A stretch of 64,000 bases of DNA from contig JANAVB010004105.1 of the NCBI GenBank assembly GCA_029216955.1, positions 171,501 to 235,500 on the forward strand, in the 5' to 3' direction. This document shows positions 45,737 to 57,522 of the stretch, piece after piece. Under the pieces are notes generated by a model, which searched no databases, was not told the DNA's origin, and was given only the letters and a program-made list of their open reading frames with translations. Numbering within the stretch: position 1 is the first letter of the stretch; each line of letters begins with the position of its first letter. This DNA is from Iris pallida. Taxonomy: Eukaryota > Streptophyta > Magnoliopsida > Asparagales > Iridaceae. A program made the translations under genes and the position numbers.

Positions 45737-46537
45737 TATTCTATTCATCCTGGATCTACCAAGATGTATAAGGATCTGCGGGAGTATTTTTGGTGGTATG
45801 GGATAAAATGAGAGGTTGCCAGATTTGTTTCCAGATGCCTTGTATGCCAGCAAGTCAAGACGGAGCGCCAGAGACCAGCGGAATTACTCCAGCCTTTACC
45901 TATTTTGGAGTGACAGTGGGAACACATAACCATGGACTTCGTCTCTGGTTTACCGCGTACGCCCGGTGGAAAGGATACTATTTGGGTTATCGTAGACAGA
46001 CTGACGAAATCCGCTCACTTTATTTCGTTCAAGGTAGGGCTATCGACCGAGAAGCTTACAGACCTCTACATGCGGCAGATTATGCAGATTCACGGGATGC
46101 CGGTGAGCATCATTTCAGACAGGGATAGCCGCTTCATATTACACTTCTGGAGGAGCCTACAGCTGAGCTTGGGTTCACAGTTGAAGTTCAGCACCGCCTA
46201 TCATCCACAGACAGACGTGCAGTCCGAGAGGACCATTCAGACACTGAAGGACATACTGCGAGTTTGCGCACTCGACTTCGACAGTTCGTGGAAGGATCAC
46301 TTGCATCTTATGGAGTTTGCCTATAACAACAGTCATCAGGCTAGCATCGAGATGACACCGTTCGAGGCACTGTATGGGCGGAGATGTCGCACACCTTTAT
46401 CTTGGGACGACGTTAGCGAGAGGACTTTGCTTGGGCCAGAGATGGTGGTAGATTCAGTCGAGAAGATCAGACTGATCAGAGAGCATCTCAGAGTTGCACA
46501 GGATCGGCAAAAGTACTGGGCAAACAGCAGCAAATAG
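45737..46537 (+). pseudogene. Ty3 integrase with in-frame stops
   Basis: One frame carries a His-His-Cys-Cys zinc finger (about 45725-45850) and then ITMDFVSGLP, IISDRDSRF and a Glu in QSERTIQTLKDILR, giving the DDE triad. FEALYGRRCRTPL follows. Stops occur at 45734, 45809, 45911 and 46535; flanking sequence stays in frame, so they are point mutations. Confidence 0.85.
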
Positions 46538-46972
46538 CCTCTGGAGTTCGCAGTTGGAGATAGAGTGTTTCTGAAGATCTCGTCGACCAGAGGCATCATT
46601 CGTTTTGGCAGAAGCGAAAAGCTTAGTCCCAGATATATTGGACCCTTCGATGTGATAGCACAGATTGGCGAGGTAGCATATCGACTAGCGCTTTCTGCTA
46701 GCTTGGAGGAAGTACATGACGTCTTTCACGTGTCCCAGCTGCAACGCTACATTCCAGATCCGAGCCATGTGGTGGACTACTCAGAGCTAGAGGTGGGTCC
46801 GAGATTGACTTATGAGGAGCATCCGGTGGAGATCCTTGATCGGAGGGAGAAGCAACTGTGGAATCAAACTATTCCACTTGTCCGATTCATGTGTAGACAT
46901 CACTCTCCGGGAGAGTCCATATGGGAGCGCGAGGACGAGATGCGGAAGCGCTATCCTAGTTTATTTGTATGA
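46538..46972 (+). CDS. Ty3 integrase C-terminal and chromodomain-like region
   Basis: It is in frame with integrase after the stop at 46535. It contains GDRVFLKISS, KLSPRYIGPF, VFHVSQLQRY and the final block PVEILDRREKQL to a stop at 46970. The last 45 residues correspond to the chromodomain-like tail of chromoviruses, thought to steer insertion to heterochromatin; its aromatic cage cannot be judged here. Confidence 0.82.
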   Translation, partial: PLEFAVGDRVFLKISSTRGIIRFGRSEKLSPRYIGPFDVIAQIGEVAYRLALSASLEEVHDVFHVSQLQRYIPDPSHVVDYSELEVGPRLTYEEHPVEILDRREKQLWNQTIPLVRFMCRHHSPGESIWEREDEMRKRYPSLFV

Positions 46973-47112
46973 TTGTATCTTGTTGTTTGAGAGTATATCT
47001 TTTGAATTCAATAAAAAGGGCTTGTGTTTAAAACCTTCCTTGTGTTTTACCTTGAGATTTAATGTTGTCACTTTTGAATTTCGAGGACAAAATTTTTTGA
47101 GGATGAGATATT

Positions 47113-50100
47113 TGTAACCCCACTTTTCATATATTTTTATTATTTTCTAAGGTTTGATTTAAGAAGGACATTGATTTACATTTAGTCTTCTTATTAAAAT
47201 GATTATTATATTTCTTTTCTTTTTTTCTTTGAGTTCTTTTGGCCTAAACCCTGTTGGGCCTAAACTTGGGCCACCCCTTTTCAGTGGTTTACTGATTTCT
47301 TTTAATTAAACTCTGAACCTGTTGATTTTAAATTGCTTCATTGCAATTACGACAGGAAAGAGAAGGGAAGAAATCAGTTGTAACTGATTTTTCAATTTTT
47401 GTCAGTGGAGAATCTTCTAATACCCAAATTTTGGCGCCAACCTAGCGTCGACTTCAAGCAGAATTCCATCTATTTAATTCCAATCTCACTATTATTTTCT
47501 ATTGCTTCCACTCTTCTTCAAGTTGTTTCCTTCCTCAAATTCCTTGTAAAGCTGTGACGATGGCAATGAAGAAGCCAACCCTCATCGGGAGAATGACGAC
47601 GGCGATGATGGCCTGACCAACTCGACCGACGATTTGTCCTCTGGGCGACCCTTTTCTTTACTCAGATCTGGTAATTGTCCTGACTCTTGATCAAACACTC
47701 GTTCGTTTCAAGTAATTGACCGATACATGATGAATTCCCTTGATTCGATTGTTAAGGAGTTCAGATCTGGAAGCTCCTTTGTTTTAGATCGAACAAGCTC
47801 TTCGAAGATCTTTTCGTTTCTAATGCTTGGTAAGTTATCGCTGAGCCTTGATTCTTAGTTTTGCTAAGTTCTTATTTTGACATTTGGTTGATTCTCCAAA
47901 CATCAAATCGAATCGTTCGATTGAGAATTGAGGAATGATCGATTCTTGGGTGGATCTAGACAACAATCGGGTGAGATGCCATTTTCCTTGATCCATTTTT
48001 GAAAGACTTTTCGTGATCGGAAACTTTGAATGTAGATTCTCTGGTTGGATTTAATTATGCAGGACAATTCAGTATCGAAGTTATATCTGAAGTAGTTGGA
48101 CACGGGGAGGATTTTGTATCTGCTCTTGAGAGCGTGTCCGGAGTAGGCTTGTCACATTCGCAGGTAATTTCCTTACCTAGTTTAGGAGAATGCTAGGTAT
48201 CGGAGCTTGTTTATCAGTGATAATTTTGGCGAGAATAGTGGTTCGTTGGTAGAGCTTGATATCTGTTTTGGGTTAACTATTCTTCTAAAAGGAAACTTGG
48301 ATACGGGTTTTAGTTGATAATTCATGATTACTCTTTATCAATTCATTTCCTGTTATGCAACCTTACCTACAGATGATCGGTTGATTCCCTATTTTAATCA
48401 TTTGATTTGGGATGCTATGTTCACTCGATACCTATTTTTGGGGTGATAACTGATATCTAATGTTCTATTTCAATCTTAGGATGTTAGTTAGGATAAATTT
48501 CAGTTGGTAGATTTTTCCCTGTCCTCAATACTGAGTTTATTTAAGCCTTGAAGGTTATCTTGAGGTTGTTATGTTGAGCCCTTGTCAAGAAAGAAGTGGA
48601 CAGTAGTGATAGTATTAATTTGAGACTGCATGTGACATATTTTAACTACAGAGGGTATTTAGCTTTTACCTGCAAACCTCTGTTCTTTTCCGACAACTTT
48701 ATGCTGTCTCCTTAGTTTCAGTAGCTTGGGGAGTCTTGATTTATAACTTATAAATACCTTGTACTGATGCTTGATTAGATGGCAGCAGAGAATAACATGT
48801 TATTTAGAGATATAGGCTGAGTATCAGGAGTAAGGAAATCTATGTTTGTTATCAGTCTCAAGTTTGATTTACCTCTACCTTTAGTTAACTTTAAATGATG
48901 CCAGTTAGAGATGCTGTGATCCTAAAGAATGATTGAAAGATGAATTGCCAGTATGTGCAGAGTACAGCAATATGGCCTCTTGAACCTTGTTCAGCTATTA
49001 ATTCTTCTAGTTGAATGTTAGGTATTATCTGAATTTGTGGAACCCAGGGTTGTCTGACTTAAAGACTTGTTTACACCATGATTCAATTGAAATCTGAACC
49101 ATGGGTTGCATACTGGATTGAGGTTTCAGTTTAAAACAAATCAAGAACTGATTAGTGGCTTTGGATGCTAAGTCGAGTTCCTAATAGGGAAACTAAGAGC
49201 GGTTGCAGGTTGAATATTACTGCTATATTAGCTGGAAGCCTGTGGGTTGCAGTATAAATTCAGGTATTAAGTTATATTGATGAGCCTGGAGAATTGGCAT
49301 ATCTCGTTTACTGTGGGTTACTGTTGAGTTTAAGGCTAGCATGAGCTGTCTGTTTGTGTTCCTAGGACTGGAAGTTGGTCACCTTTCTCTCTGTTTTCAA
49401 GTAATTGGAGAACCATCTTTCAATTTTAAGTTATGGGTTTCATGATTTTGTTAAGACTATTAGGATAGCCTATAGGCTGGTTCAGTTCAGGATTGATTTT
49501 AGTTTAGGATTGATACCTGTCTATAACAGTCCTCTTAAGACTGTTAGACATTGAGTGGTGCTGTATGTTACAGTATCTAATTTTCAGACTATTTAGTAGG
49601 AATACCAACCTTGTATTATAGTAGTAGCTAAGCATGCTCTAGTAATTTCAGTATTTAAGAATCTGTAACTTAACTAGGTTGTATTGTTGTTGTTTTTGTT
49701 AATGTTAACCTATAGGAAAAGCTTGGTTAGGAGAAAACCCTACTTAGAACTTGTGTAGTTGACTAATATCTTTTAGAATTGACAACTTGTCTAAATAACT
49801 AAGTTTGCTTAAATGCTTTTGAAAAATACCTAGAAATTGATAACTTGTTTATCCTTTTAGCTTAGAGTATAGCTATTGTTGATAATACTCTATAAAGCAT
49901 GATTAGAAGATCATTAAACTAAACTTGTATAGATTTTAATCAAATTGTAATCATATAACAGGACATGATCACCCTGAGCAAGGCAAGTATACTCCTCAGA
50001 CTTGTCCATACTTCATGTCTTGTATTCATGCTTATACCTTCTTGTTGACACAATATTTCACGAGATTGTCTTGTATCTTGTTCCCTGAGTTTACTTGTGT

Positions 50101-50825
50101 CTGGGAGGGAAAATACTACATATGTGTGATCAAACCCGAGTTACTATTCATGTGAATAGCTTAGACCCCCCATCGTGCACGTGGGACCGAAGCCGTACCA
50201 TTTCATGTTCCCTGAATCTACCCAAGCCGATCACACACTCTGGATGTATTTTAAAATATTGCACACCTCAGGTTCATTGTATATTTCATGTTCAGGTTTT
50301 ATTTCATGTTTCCTGTATTTTCTGTATTTATTTCTCAGTATTCATGTTCAGGTTTTATTTTATGTTCTTATTTCTCGTACTTTATATTTTTTTGTATTCA
50401 TTTTCATGTCATGATGTTCATGATCATTTCCTTGGATATACTTAGCTCCGCTCCTGACTAGGATATGATGCAGGTGAGTTGGAGGCTATCTGTGACACTT
50501 ATTACGGGCAGGGGCCTGGAGGCACCTATGAGCTAGCCGATGTTGCTCTGGATTTAGAGGCTGAGGAGGCCTAGTACCTTCCTTTTAGTTTCATTTGGAC
50601 TTTGTATTAGCGACATCATTTACATTTCATTTGCTGGAAATTGTAATAATACTTAGACATGTACTTTGATTATGGGATTCGATATTATAGATGCTGTGGT
50701 TTATATTCATTCTTATCTGGACTTGTAGTTTCCCTAGAGATTGGTACAGCTTACTTTGTCATGTCTAACAACGAAGGCTGGGCGTGTCCGACTCGTGTCC
50801 GATTATTCGGGAGCGGATCGTGACA
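47113..50825 (+). repeat. 3' LTR of the 20-kb Ty3 element
   Basis: 3713 bp, colinear with 30650-34359 throughout with scattered substitutions and small indels, which suggests a fairly recent insertion. Just upstream, TTTGAATTTCGAGGACAAA (47073-47091) and a GAGGATGAGAT purine tract mark the polypurine region. Confidence 0.92.
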
Positions 50826-50830
50826 CTTTT

Positions 50831-51785
50831 CGATCTCATCTTTTTGTGAAACTAAAACTACTGGAAAGATCTCTGTGTCTATATTCATGTCCAATTGGCC
50901 GCCCACACATTTCCACAGGGTTTGGCCGAGGCGTCCATTCTACGAAAAGGTGTCCAGAACAAATCAGTTCTTTTGCGAGCCAATTTTTATCCACTTTCGG
51001 GCCACTACGACCTTCTGTATATTTTTGGTAAGAAATGTAACTCCCTAAACCAATTTTTGGTGGATTTTAAATAATTTTTCTAGATTTCTATTTGATAGTC
51101 TAATGTTGTTTTCTATATAGGAATTTAGTTTTTTTTAAAATTGAGATACTTTACTAATTGTTCAGTTTTGTAAATATTAAATACTATTAAAGAAAATTCT
51201 TAACTACTGTTAATAGTAATCATGATTAATTTTATATTATATTATTATAACTTCTTTTGAAATATTAATGTTATGTTAGTATTACTTTCAAAAGTAGAAA
51301 TTAGTAATATTTTAAACGATCAAATATTTTTATTAGATATTTCATAATCTATCAGCACATTCTAGTTATTTTTAATTCAGTTAAATTTTAGTTGTTAATT
51401 AAATTCAATTTCTGTTTAGTCCTGCTAATACTGTTATTATTGTGAGCTTAAATTTATAGTTACTAAAGGAAAGAGTTTAAGAACATTTTTCAAAAAAATC
51501 AGTTCCTCTAATTTAGTCAGATATTAATTAGTTAGATATTCTGTAACTAATTCTGTTAGCAATATGTTATAATGCTTATATTGTGCCCCCAGATCTATTC
51601 CTATTTACACATCTGTCACTTGGAAAAACCCCAAGATCTACTTTTTATTACTGCTACTGCCACTGTCCACTACTGTGAAGACACATATTTTACTATAAAT
51701 AGATACACAGTCTCCTAGGCTCTGACAATTCCACATCACATCACACAGTCACTGACACAATACAGTATCTCTCTCTCTCTCCTGT
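50831..51785 (+). other. Flank between two Ty3 elements; possible older LTR
   Basis: From 51036 (TGTAACTCCCTAAACC) the sequence starts like another Ty3 LTR. It is AT-rich, with a TATA box near 51693 and a CT-rich leader (51770-51785) that continues after the next element at 61265. The gag-only element therefore appears to have landed just downstream of that promoter. Confidence 0.35.
51693..51702 (+). promoter_or_regulatory. Candidate TATA box
   Basis: CTATAAATAG is followed about 65-85 bp later by ACACAATACAGTATCTCTCT, leader-like sequence. It may be the promoter of an older LTR or of an unknown transcript. Confidence 0.35.
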
Positions 51786-52157
51786 TGTCACCCCCAGTTT
51801 TCGAATTAGGGGTATTTTCGTCATTTTTCAAGTTTTATAATTTTTTAGGAATTTTATTTGATTTTATGTGATTTTTTTGAATTTATTTGGTTTGGTTTGG
51901 ATTTTATCCAATTCGGACTCAAGTTGGAGATCCGGGTAGCCTGGACCCTAGTGGGACCCACATACTAGCTGGACTTGGCCCACATACCATCATAATTAGG
52001 TTAGAAATCATAAACCCTATTTCCATGGTTTAATTAGTCATTTTAGAGCTTGATTAGTATTTAGATTTTAAACCGAAACAAACCCGAACCAACCCAACCT
52101 AAGTTTAATGGGTTGGAGGGTTATTGGATCACACCCACAACCCAATAACCCCCCCCC

Positions 52158-52188
<31 letters not shown>

Positions 52189-52449
52189 ACACACACACAT
52201 GGCCGGCCAAGAGCAAGTCCCCCCCTTTCTTCTACACTAAGTCACAACTCTCTCTCTCTCTAAAAATCCCTTTTCTTCCCAAACTCCTTCTTCCCTACAA
52301 GAAACCTATTTTAGGTATGTCATTATTTCTATATTTATTACTCCTTTCCATTTATTGTCTTCACAATTATTGTAGAGGGGGAGATTCTCTACCATTTGCC
52401 CATAAATTTCATAGGGTTCCCTAGAAATCTAGGTTAAGGATTATTAGGG

Positions 52450-52452
<3 letters not shown>

Positions 52453-52520
<68 letters not shown>

Positions 52521-52661
52521 TATAGGTATTTGTGTGTGTGTAGGGGAAATGGTAGTGGTGGTGTTTGTGTGTGAGAGTGGTGGTGAGAGTGTGTGTTGGT
52601 GTGTGTGAGAGTGAGTGTGTGTTTGTGTGGTAGGGAGAGTGTGTGTGAGTGTGTATGCATT

Positions 52662-52706
<45 letters not shown>

Positions 52707-52852
52707 CAATGTATATATATGTATATCTATATGTGTGTGTGTGTATGTATATATATAGATAGAGGGATGGATATTAGATTATATATATAGGTGTATGTAG
52801 ATATATATATATAGATAGATATATGGATAGATAGATATATAGATAGATAGGA

Positions 52853-52915
<63 letters not shown>

Positions 52916-53110
52916 GAGAGGAAGATGAGGAAGTAGTAGAAGGAGAAGAAGAAGAAGACAGCAGTAATAGCAGCAGGGAGCAGCAGCTCCAGCTGCTACA
53001 GTAGCAGTAGCACTGGCAGCAGTACTGCCAGTGAACCCCCCCTTTTCCCAGCCCTTTAAGCCCCTATTTTACCCCCCATTAACCCCATATGTGTATATAT
53101 ATATGATATA

Positions 53111-53153
<43 letters not shown>
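52453..53153. repeat. Microsatellite block in the 5' LTR
   Basis: (TA)n tracts alternate with (TG)n-rich and GATA-like stretches. The open frames seen across it encode only Ile-Tyr or Cys-Val repeats and are not genes. The equivalent block in the 3' LTR is 58180-58924. Confidence 0.9.
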
Positions 53154-53157
<4 letters not shown>

Positions 53158-53930
53158 ATGATAGTTAGATATATATGTAGGATGATAGTTAGATAGGAAG
53201 AGGAAGAAAAGAATAAGAAGAAATTAGAAGAAGAAGGATTAGAAGAAGTTAGAAGTTGAGAAGAATTAGAAGAGTTAGAAAAGAATTAGAAAAGGAAGAA
53301 TAGGAAGAAGATAGAAGAAGTTAGGAGAATAGGAAAGAATGAGAGAAAAGAAGATTAGAAATGAGAGGAAGAGTTAGAAGAAGATGAATTAGGAGAATAG
53401 AATTTAGAGAAGGGGAATTTGAAGAGAAGGGAATAGAAGAAGAAGAATAGGGAGGAAAGTGGGAAAAATAGAAATAGAGGAGATCGAGTTAGAGGGTGAA
53501 ACGGAGCTCGGAGTGTCGGAATGAGTTGAAACTTGGCGTGGAGTTAGAATACGTGAATTAGATTTTGCGGGTAGGCTCCCGAGTGGAAATCGGGGTTGTA
53601 GGGCGCCGGTATCGTGCCGTACCATTGCATATCTTGAAATATTCAAGATATCGGCAATGGGCCGTATCACGGACTAGACGTCCGTTTTACTTATGTATCT
53701 TGGTAGGTAATATATGTATAGGCTAGTACCTTACTACCCTAGGGAGCTCGGGTCAAAATAACAAGCGTAGGTAGGCTAACTTGGTTTCCACCTAGGCTAG
53801 AAATTTACCTTAGAAAAGGTAAAATAGGATATTGGCCTACGGCCAAGATTTGGGTTTCAAAGTCTAAGATGGACTTGGATATGGGTTGTAGAGGTTGGTA
53901 ATGAATAGAAATAGCCGTCTAGACCTAGTC

Positions 53931-54286
53931 TTGACCCCGGTTGACCACGGTTGACTTTTTAGACTAAAAGTCAACTATGGGTCAACACTTTACCCAATTT
54001 AGTCCCAAATTCCTTTAGACTTGAGTAGTTGACCAAAAGTCAACTATTAGTCACCATTGACCTAGGATTGACCTAGGGTTGACCAGAGTTGACCGGAGTT
54101 GACCAGTTGACCAAAAGTCAACTGTAAGTCAACCGTTGACTCAAATCGACCTAGATTAATTTTGTTTGACTTGCATTGACCCAGTTTGACCTGGTTAGGC
54201 CTAATATGACTTAGGTTGACCTCGTACAGTCTAGTTTGATGTGTCTTGACCTAGAATAACTTAATAGAATTTAAATTGTCTTGACT
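53931..54286 (+). promoter_or_regulatory. W-box (TTGAC) cluster in the 5' LTR
   Basis: About 22 TTGAC/GTCAA cores in 356 bp, many as TTGACC or paired as TTGACCAAAAGTCAA. TTGAC(C/T) is the WRKY transcription-factor site. Binding is inference; a degenerate tandem repeat would look the same. Confidence 0.5.
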
Positions 54287-55583
54287 TTAGTTCCTAAACA
54301 TAGTATTGATACGTCTTGTTCTCTATAGGTCCTCGAGACGCTGCATTTGCTCCAGTTGACATATCATATCATATTACAGGCGAGTACATTCTCTTACACT
54401 TTTCCAATTTACGATGATTGTTATAATTCATGTAATTAGTGTAGATATGCTTGTTCTCGACACATTGGTCACACGGATTGGTATTCATGGATCCCGACAT
54501 GAGATGTTATTCCTCGTTATCTTGGTATATCTTGTGCGAGCTCCCTTGTAGTTCTTGTGCAGTATATGGACCCCGATTCTCGAGGAGACTTGCTTCCTTC
54601 TCGTAGAATCCTGTGTCGTAACGTGTCTTGCTTGGATCCACTCTACCAGTCGGGGACGGGGAGTACTAGTGTAGATGTGTGGTCATACCCGCCTTGTATA
54701 TATTGTGAACCTTGTGAATGCCAATCCTATACCACACGTATGATTGGCTAGATCATAACCTTGTGCAGACCCAATTCGGCCACATGTTGTAGCTCGTACT
54801 CACACACCTAGATATATGATTTTTGATTCTTGTACATGCCATGATCAGTTTACTTGTCTTGTTCTAGCTCTAGTTTTACAGCTTACCTTGTCATGATACT
54901 CACATGTACATTCTATGATTTTTTTGTATGCTCTAGTTTTACAGCTTACCTTGTCATGATACTCACATGTACATTCTATGATTTTTTTGTATATACTCTC
55001 TATTTACAGACTTACAGTCTTATAGCTTTTGTCATATCTTGTGAACTGTTGTTAGTAGATTGTACTCGTTCCATCCTGACAGGATATGTTAAAAATATTA
55101 CAGATGCTGACGAGGGGGATTACTGTACCTACTACGGTCCGGATGTCGTAGTGGGCCTAGACCTGGAGACTTTGGTCCAGCAGGGCTTAGCTCCGCCTGG
55201 CGAGACCTTACCTATTGCTTAGTTAGAGTAGGTCTTTTATACTGGACCTTGTCTCCAGCTACTTTTGAGACTGTTATTATTATGGATTGTATTAGAGACT
55301 TGGACTTGTATATATTCTTGTGTTGGACTTGACAGGTTATTATTTTATCGTCTTGTTGTCTTTATCTTTCAGTCTTTACTTTATCATCTTAGAGTTGTGA
55401 TTGAGCACTCATATATATTCATTGCTTGTCCTCCGTTCGGAGTTGACCATATTCTCGACAGGTTTTGATATATATATATAAACTGTTTAGAGTAGAAAAC
55501 CTACAACGTTCTACGCCGTTTTTACGGTGAGGGCTGGGCGTTGTCACGTGCACGTGCACTTATAGCGGGTGCGGGTCGTGACA

Positions 55584-55612
55584 CATTTTTAGTGGTGGCC
55601 CACGCAGGTCGA
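55584..55612 (+). other. Post-LTR motif in the primer-binding-site position
   Basis: CATTTTTAGTGGTGGCCCAC followed by GCAGGTC. It aligns with the motif after the LTRs at 5780 and 34360 (consensus TTTAGTGGYRGCYCAYGCAG). Confidence 0.55.
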
Positions 55613-55842
55613 GAGTCGCAATTAGTACGATGTCGTAGTGGCGCTCGACTTAGAGTTCTATTACGAGCCTGCGGTACGTATCTAAGATAGGCTATAGGCT
55701 AAGAGTACTCAATCACAGTAGGATGTTTCCTTGCTTATCTTGCTTACCGTCTTTGATATTGATCTAATGCATTCTAGCTGTCCTCCTTTGATAAAATCCT
55801 TCATGTGCCATATTGATATCTTCTTTTCAATCTGTCTCCAGG

Positions 55843-57270
55843 ATGGTTATGACTCACTCTCCTAGCGAGGAGCACGGGGAGACGGAGAGGTCTGCTATCT
55901 CTGGCGGACAGGCTCCGGTCACTTCCCCAGCAGATGGGACTTCTGTAGGGGCTCTCGGGGGTACTCCTCCAGCGCTCTCGATGACCGTCCCTGGGGCCAT
56001 TGCGGGTGCTCTTCCCGTAGTGCCGGGAGCTGTCAGGGGCGCTCTTCCTCCTCCTGCGCAGCGGATTCCTCCGCTAGTTGCAGACGTACTTCCACCTCTA
56101 CCTCCTCTGCCTACAGATATGGGGCAGATGCTTACCTTCCTCCAGCAGATGCTGGAGACTCAAAGAGCCCCGGCCGAGGCTCAGTAGAGGCAGACAGACG
56201 CGATGCGTCAGGGCATGGAGGATGCCCATCAGTTGGCCCTTGCAGACGTGGAGCAGAGGGCTCCTCATTCGGGGACGCGTACGAGGTACGGAGATATCCA
56301 GGACTTCAAGAAGCTCGGGCCTCGTGACTTTAGCGGGACCAAGGGTGTGGTCTATGCAGACGATTGGCTCGAGGATATCGAGCGGCAGATAAGGGCCTCC
56401 CGCCTGGCAGACGATCTGAAGGTCGAGGCGGTAGGTTTGCATTTGCTAGATATTGTACGCACCTGATTCAGAAATGAGCCAGCCCTAGCTGGAGAGGGCC
56501 ACACTTGGGCAGAGTTCAAGCTCCTCTTCAAGGAGAAGTTCTTTTCCCCTACGGACAAGATTGACCTGGTGCGACAGTTCCAGGATCTGCAGCAGGGCAG
56601 TCTATCTGTGGAGGAGTATGCAGCGGAGTTCGGCCGTCTGAGCCGATACGCAGAGTACATGGTTCGAGACCCGGAGATCAGGGCAAGCCATTTCAGGAAG
56701 GGGCTCACTTGGGATATCAAGATCCTCATTCCCTCCTTCTATGAGACTTATATCCAGATCTACGCGAAGGCCTGCAAGGTAGAGCGGGAGTGGGGCTTGA
56801 AGCCCAAGAGGGAGCGTGATCTTTTCTCGAAAGCTTCTAGCAGCGTGGGGGCTGCTAAGCGCCCTCAGCTTCAGCATCGTTCTTTCCAGCATCACCAGCC
56901 GCAGGTGCAGGCCAGAGCACCGGTTCAGCAGCAGGTGCAGTACACTCAGCAGAGGCAGGCACAGCATGGGGCTCCTTGCAACTTCTGTAAGAAGTCCGGT
57001 CACATCTGGGAGGTCTGTCGGAAGAGGCTGGGCTTGTGCCTCTATTACGGGGAGGCTGGACATCAGTTGAGATATTGTCCTACGAACCATCGTCGTGCAG
57101 CTCAGGGAGCACAGGGTAGGCCACCTATGGCACCGCATCACGCCCTCCACCAGCAGCGGGATATACCCCGCCAGGACAGGGCTTTTGCGATGACAGTTGA
57201 GGATCCTGTACGCATTGGACTAGGAGGTAGGGTCTTGCTCTTTCTTTTACCTGTTCTCTCCGCCCATTGA
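55843..57270 (+). pseudogene. Gag of the gag-only element, two in-frame stops
   Basis: One frame from Met-Val-Met-Thr-His (55843; an upstream in-frame ATG at 55813 is possible) to 57270. An Ala/Pro/Gly-rich N-terminus is followed by the capsid region (56290-56790) with Tyr-Ala-Asp-Asp-Trp-Leu and LLFKEKFFSP. At the C-terminus are zinc-knuckle motifs: Cys-Asn-Phe-Cys-x3-Gly-His-x4-Cys and Cys-Leu-Tyr-Tyr-Gly-x-Ala-Gly-His-x5-Cys, whose second Cys is Tyr. TAG at 56185 and TGA at 56464 interrupt it; the latter sits where the related Gag has Trp. No pol follows. Confidence 0.85.
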
Positions 57271-57522
57271 TTGATGATTGCTTTCTTAGTACCTTTAGTT
57301 GCATATGTGATGATCATGCTAGATTAAATAGAAAACCCCAATGAAGACTGCAATAACACGATACTGTAGAGATTTAAAACCATGCATGTGTTCTGATTTC
57401 CGGGATTACATGTTATATAACTTAGGATAAAATTTAGTAGACCTTGATTGTTGGGTGCTTGACCTAGAGAAGAGTACGACCGTTTGAATTTCGAGGACAA
57501 ATTTTTTTAAGGAGGGCAGATT
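57271..57522 (+). other. Gag-only element 3' non-coding region and polypurine box
   Basis: 252 bp of non-coding sequence. TTTGAATTTCGAGGACAAA at 57483-57501 is identical to the box before the 3' LTR of the 20-kb element. AAGGAGGGCAGA then abuts the LTR as the likely polypurine tract. Confidence 0.75.

Larger units (their letters stand above)
30650..50825 (+). mobile_element. Ty3/chromovirus-like (Tekay-type) retrotransposon, 20.2 kb, with nested copia
   Basis: LTRs of 3710 and 3713 bp both start TGTAACCCC and end GTGACA. A perfect 5-bp TSD CTTTT flanks the element (30645-30649 and 50826-50830). Inside are gag, protease, RT, RNase H, integrase and a C-terminal region ending Trp-Glu-Arg-Glu-Asp-Glu-Met-x2-Arg-Tyr-Pro-x-Leu-Phe, a Tekay/Del chromovirus hallmark. 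A 7.8-kb copia element (35534-43351) splits gag; without it the element is about 12.4 kb. Multiple stops make it defective. Confidence 0.93.
51786..55583 (+). repeat. 5' LTR of the gag-only element
   Basis: 3798 bp. In order: a C-tract and (CA)n at 52147-52199, long (TA)n tracts (52453-52517, 52850-52911, 53109-53153), a purine-rich GAA/GGA stretch (53180-53470), the TTGAC cluster and a CAGGCGAGTAC donor-like site near 54378. A 63-bp tandem duplication at 54867-54992 is absent from the partner LTR. Confidence 0.92.

Noticed and set aside
52434..52790. Open frames rich in Ile-Tyr and Cys-Val
   Set aside because: They are translations of (TA)n and (TG)n microsatellites in an LTR.
54557..54751. 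64-codon open frame in both LTRs of the gag-only element
   Set aside because: No motif and short; conservation follows from LTR identity.
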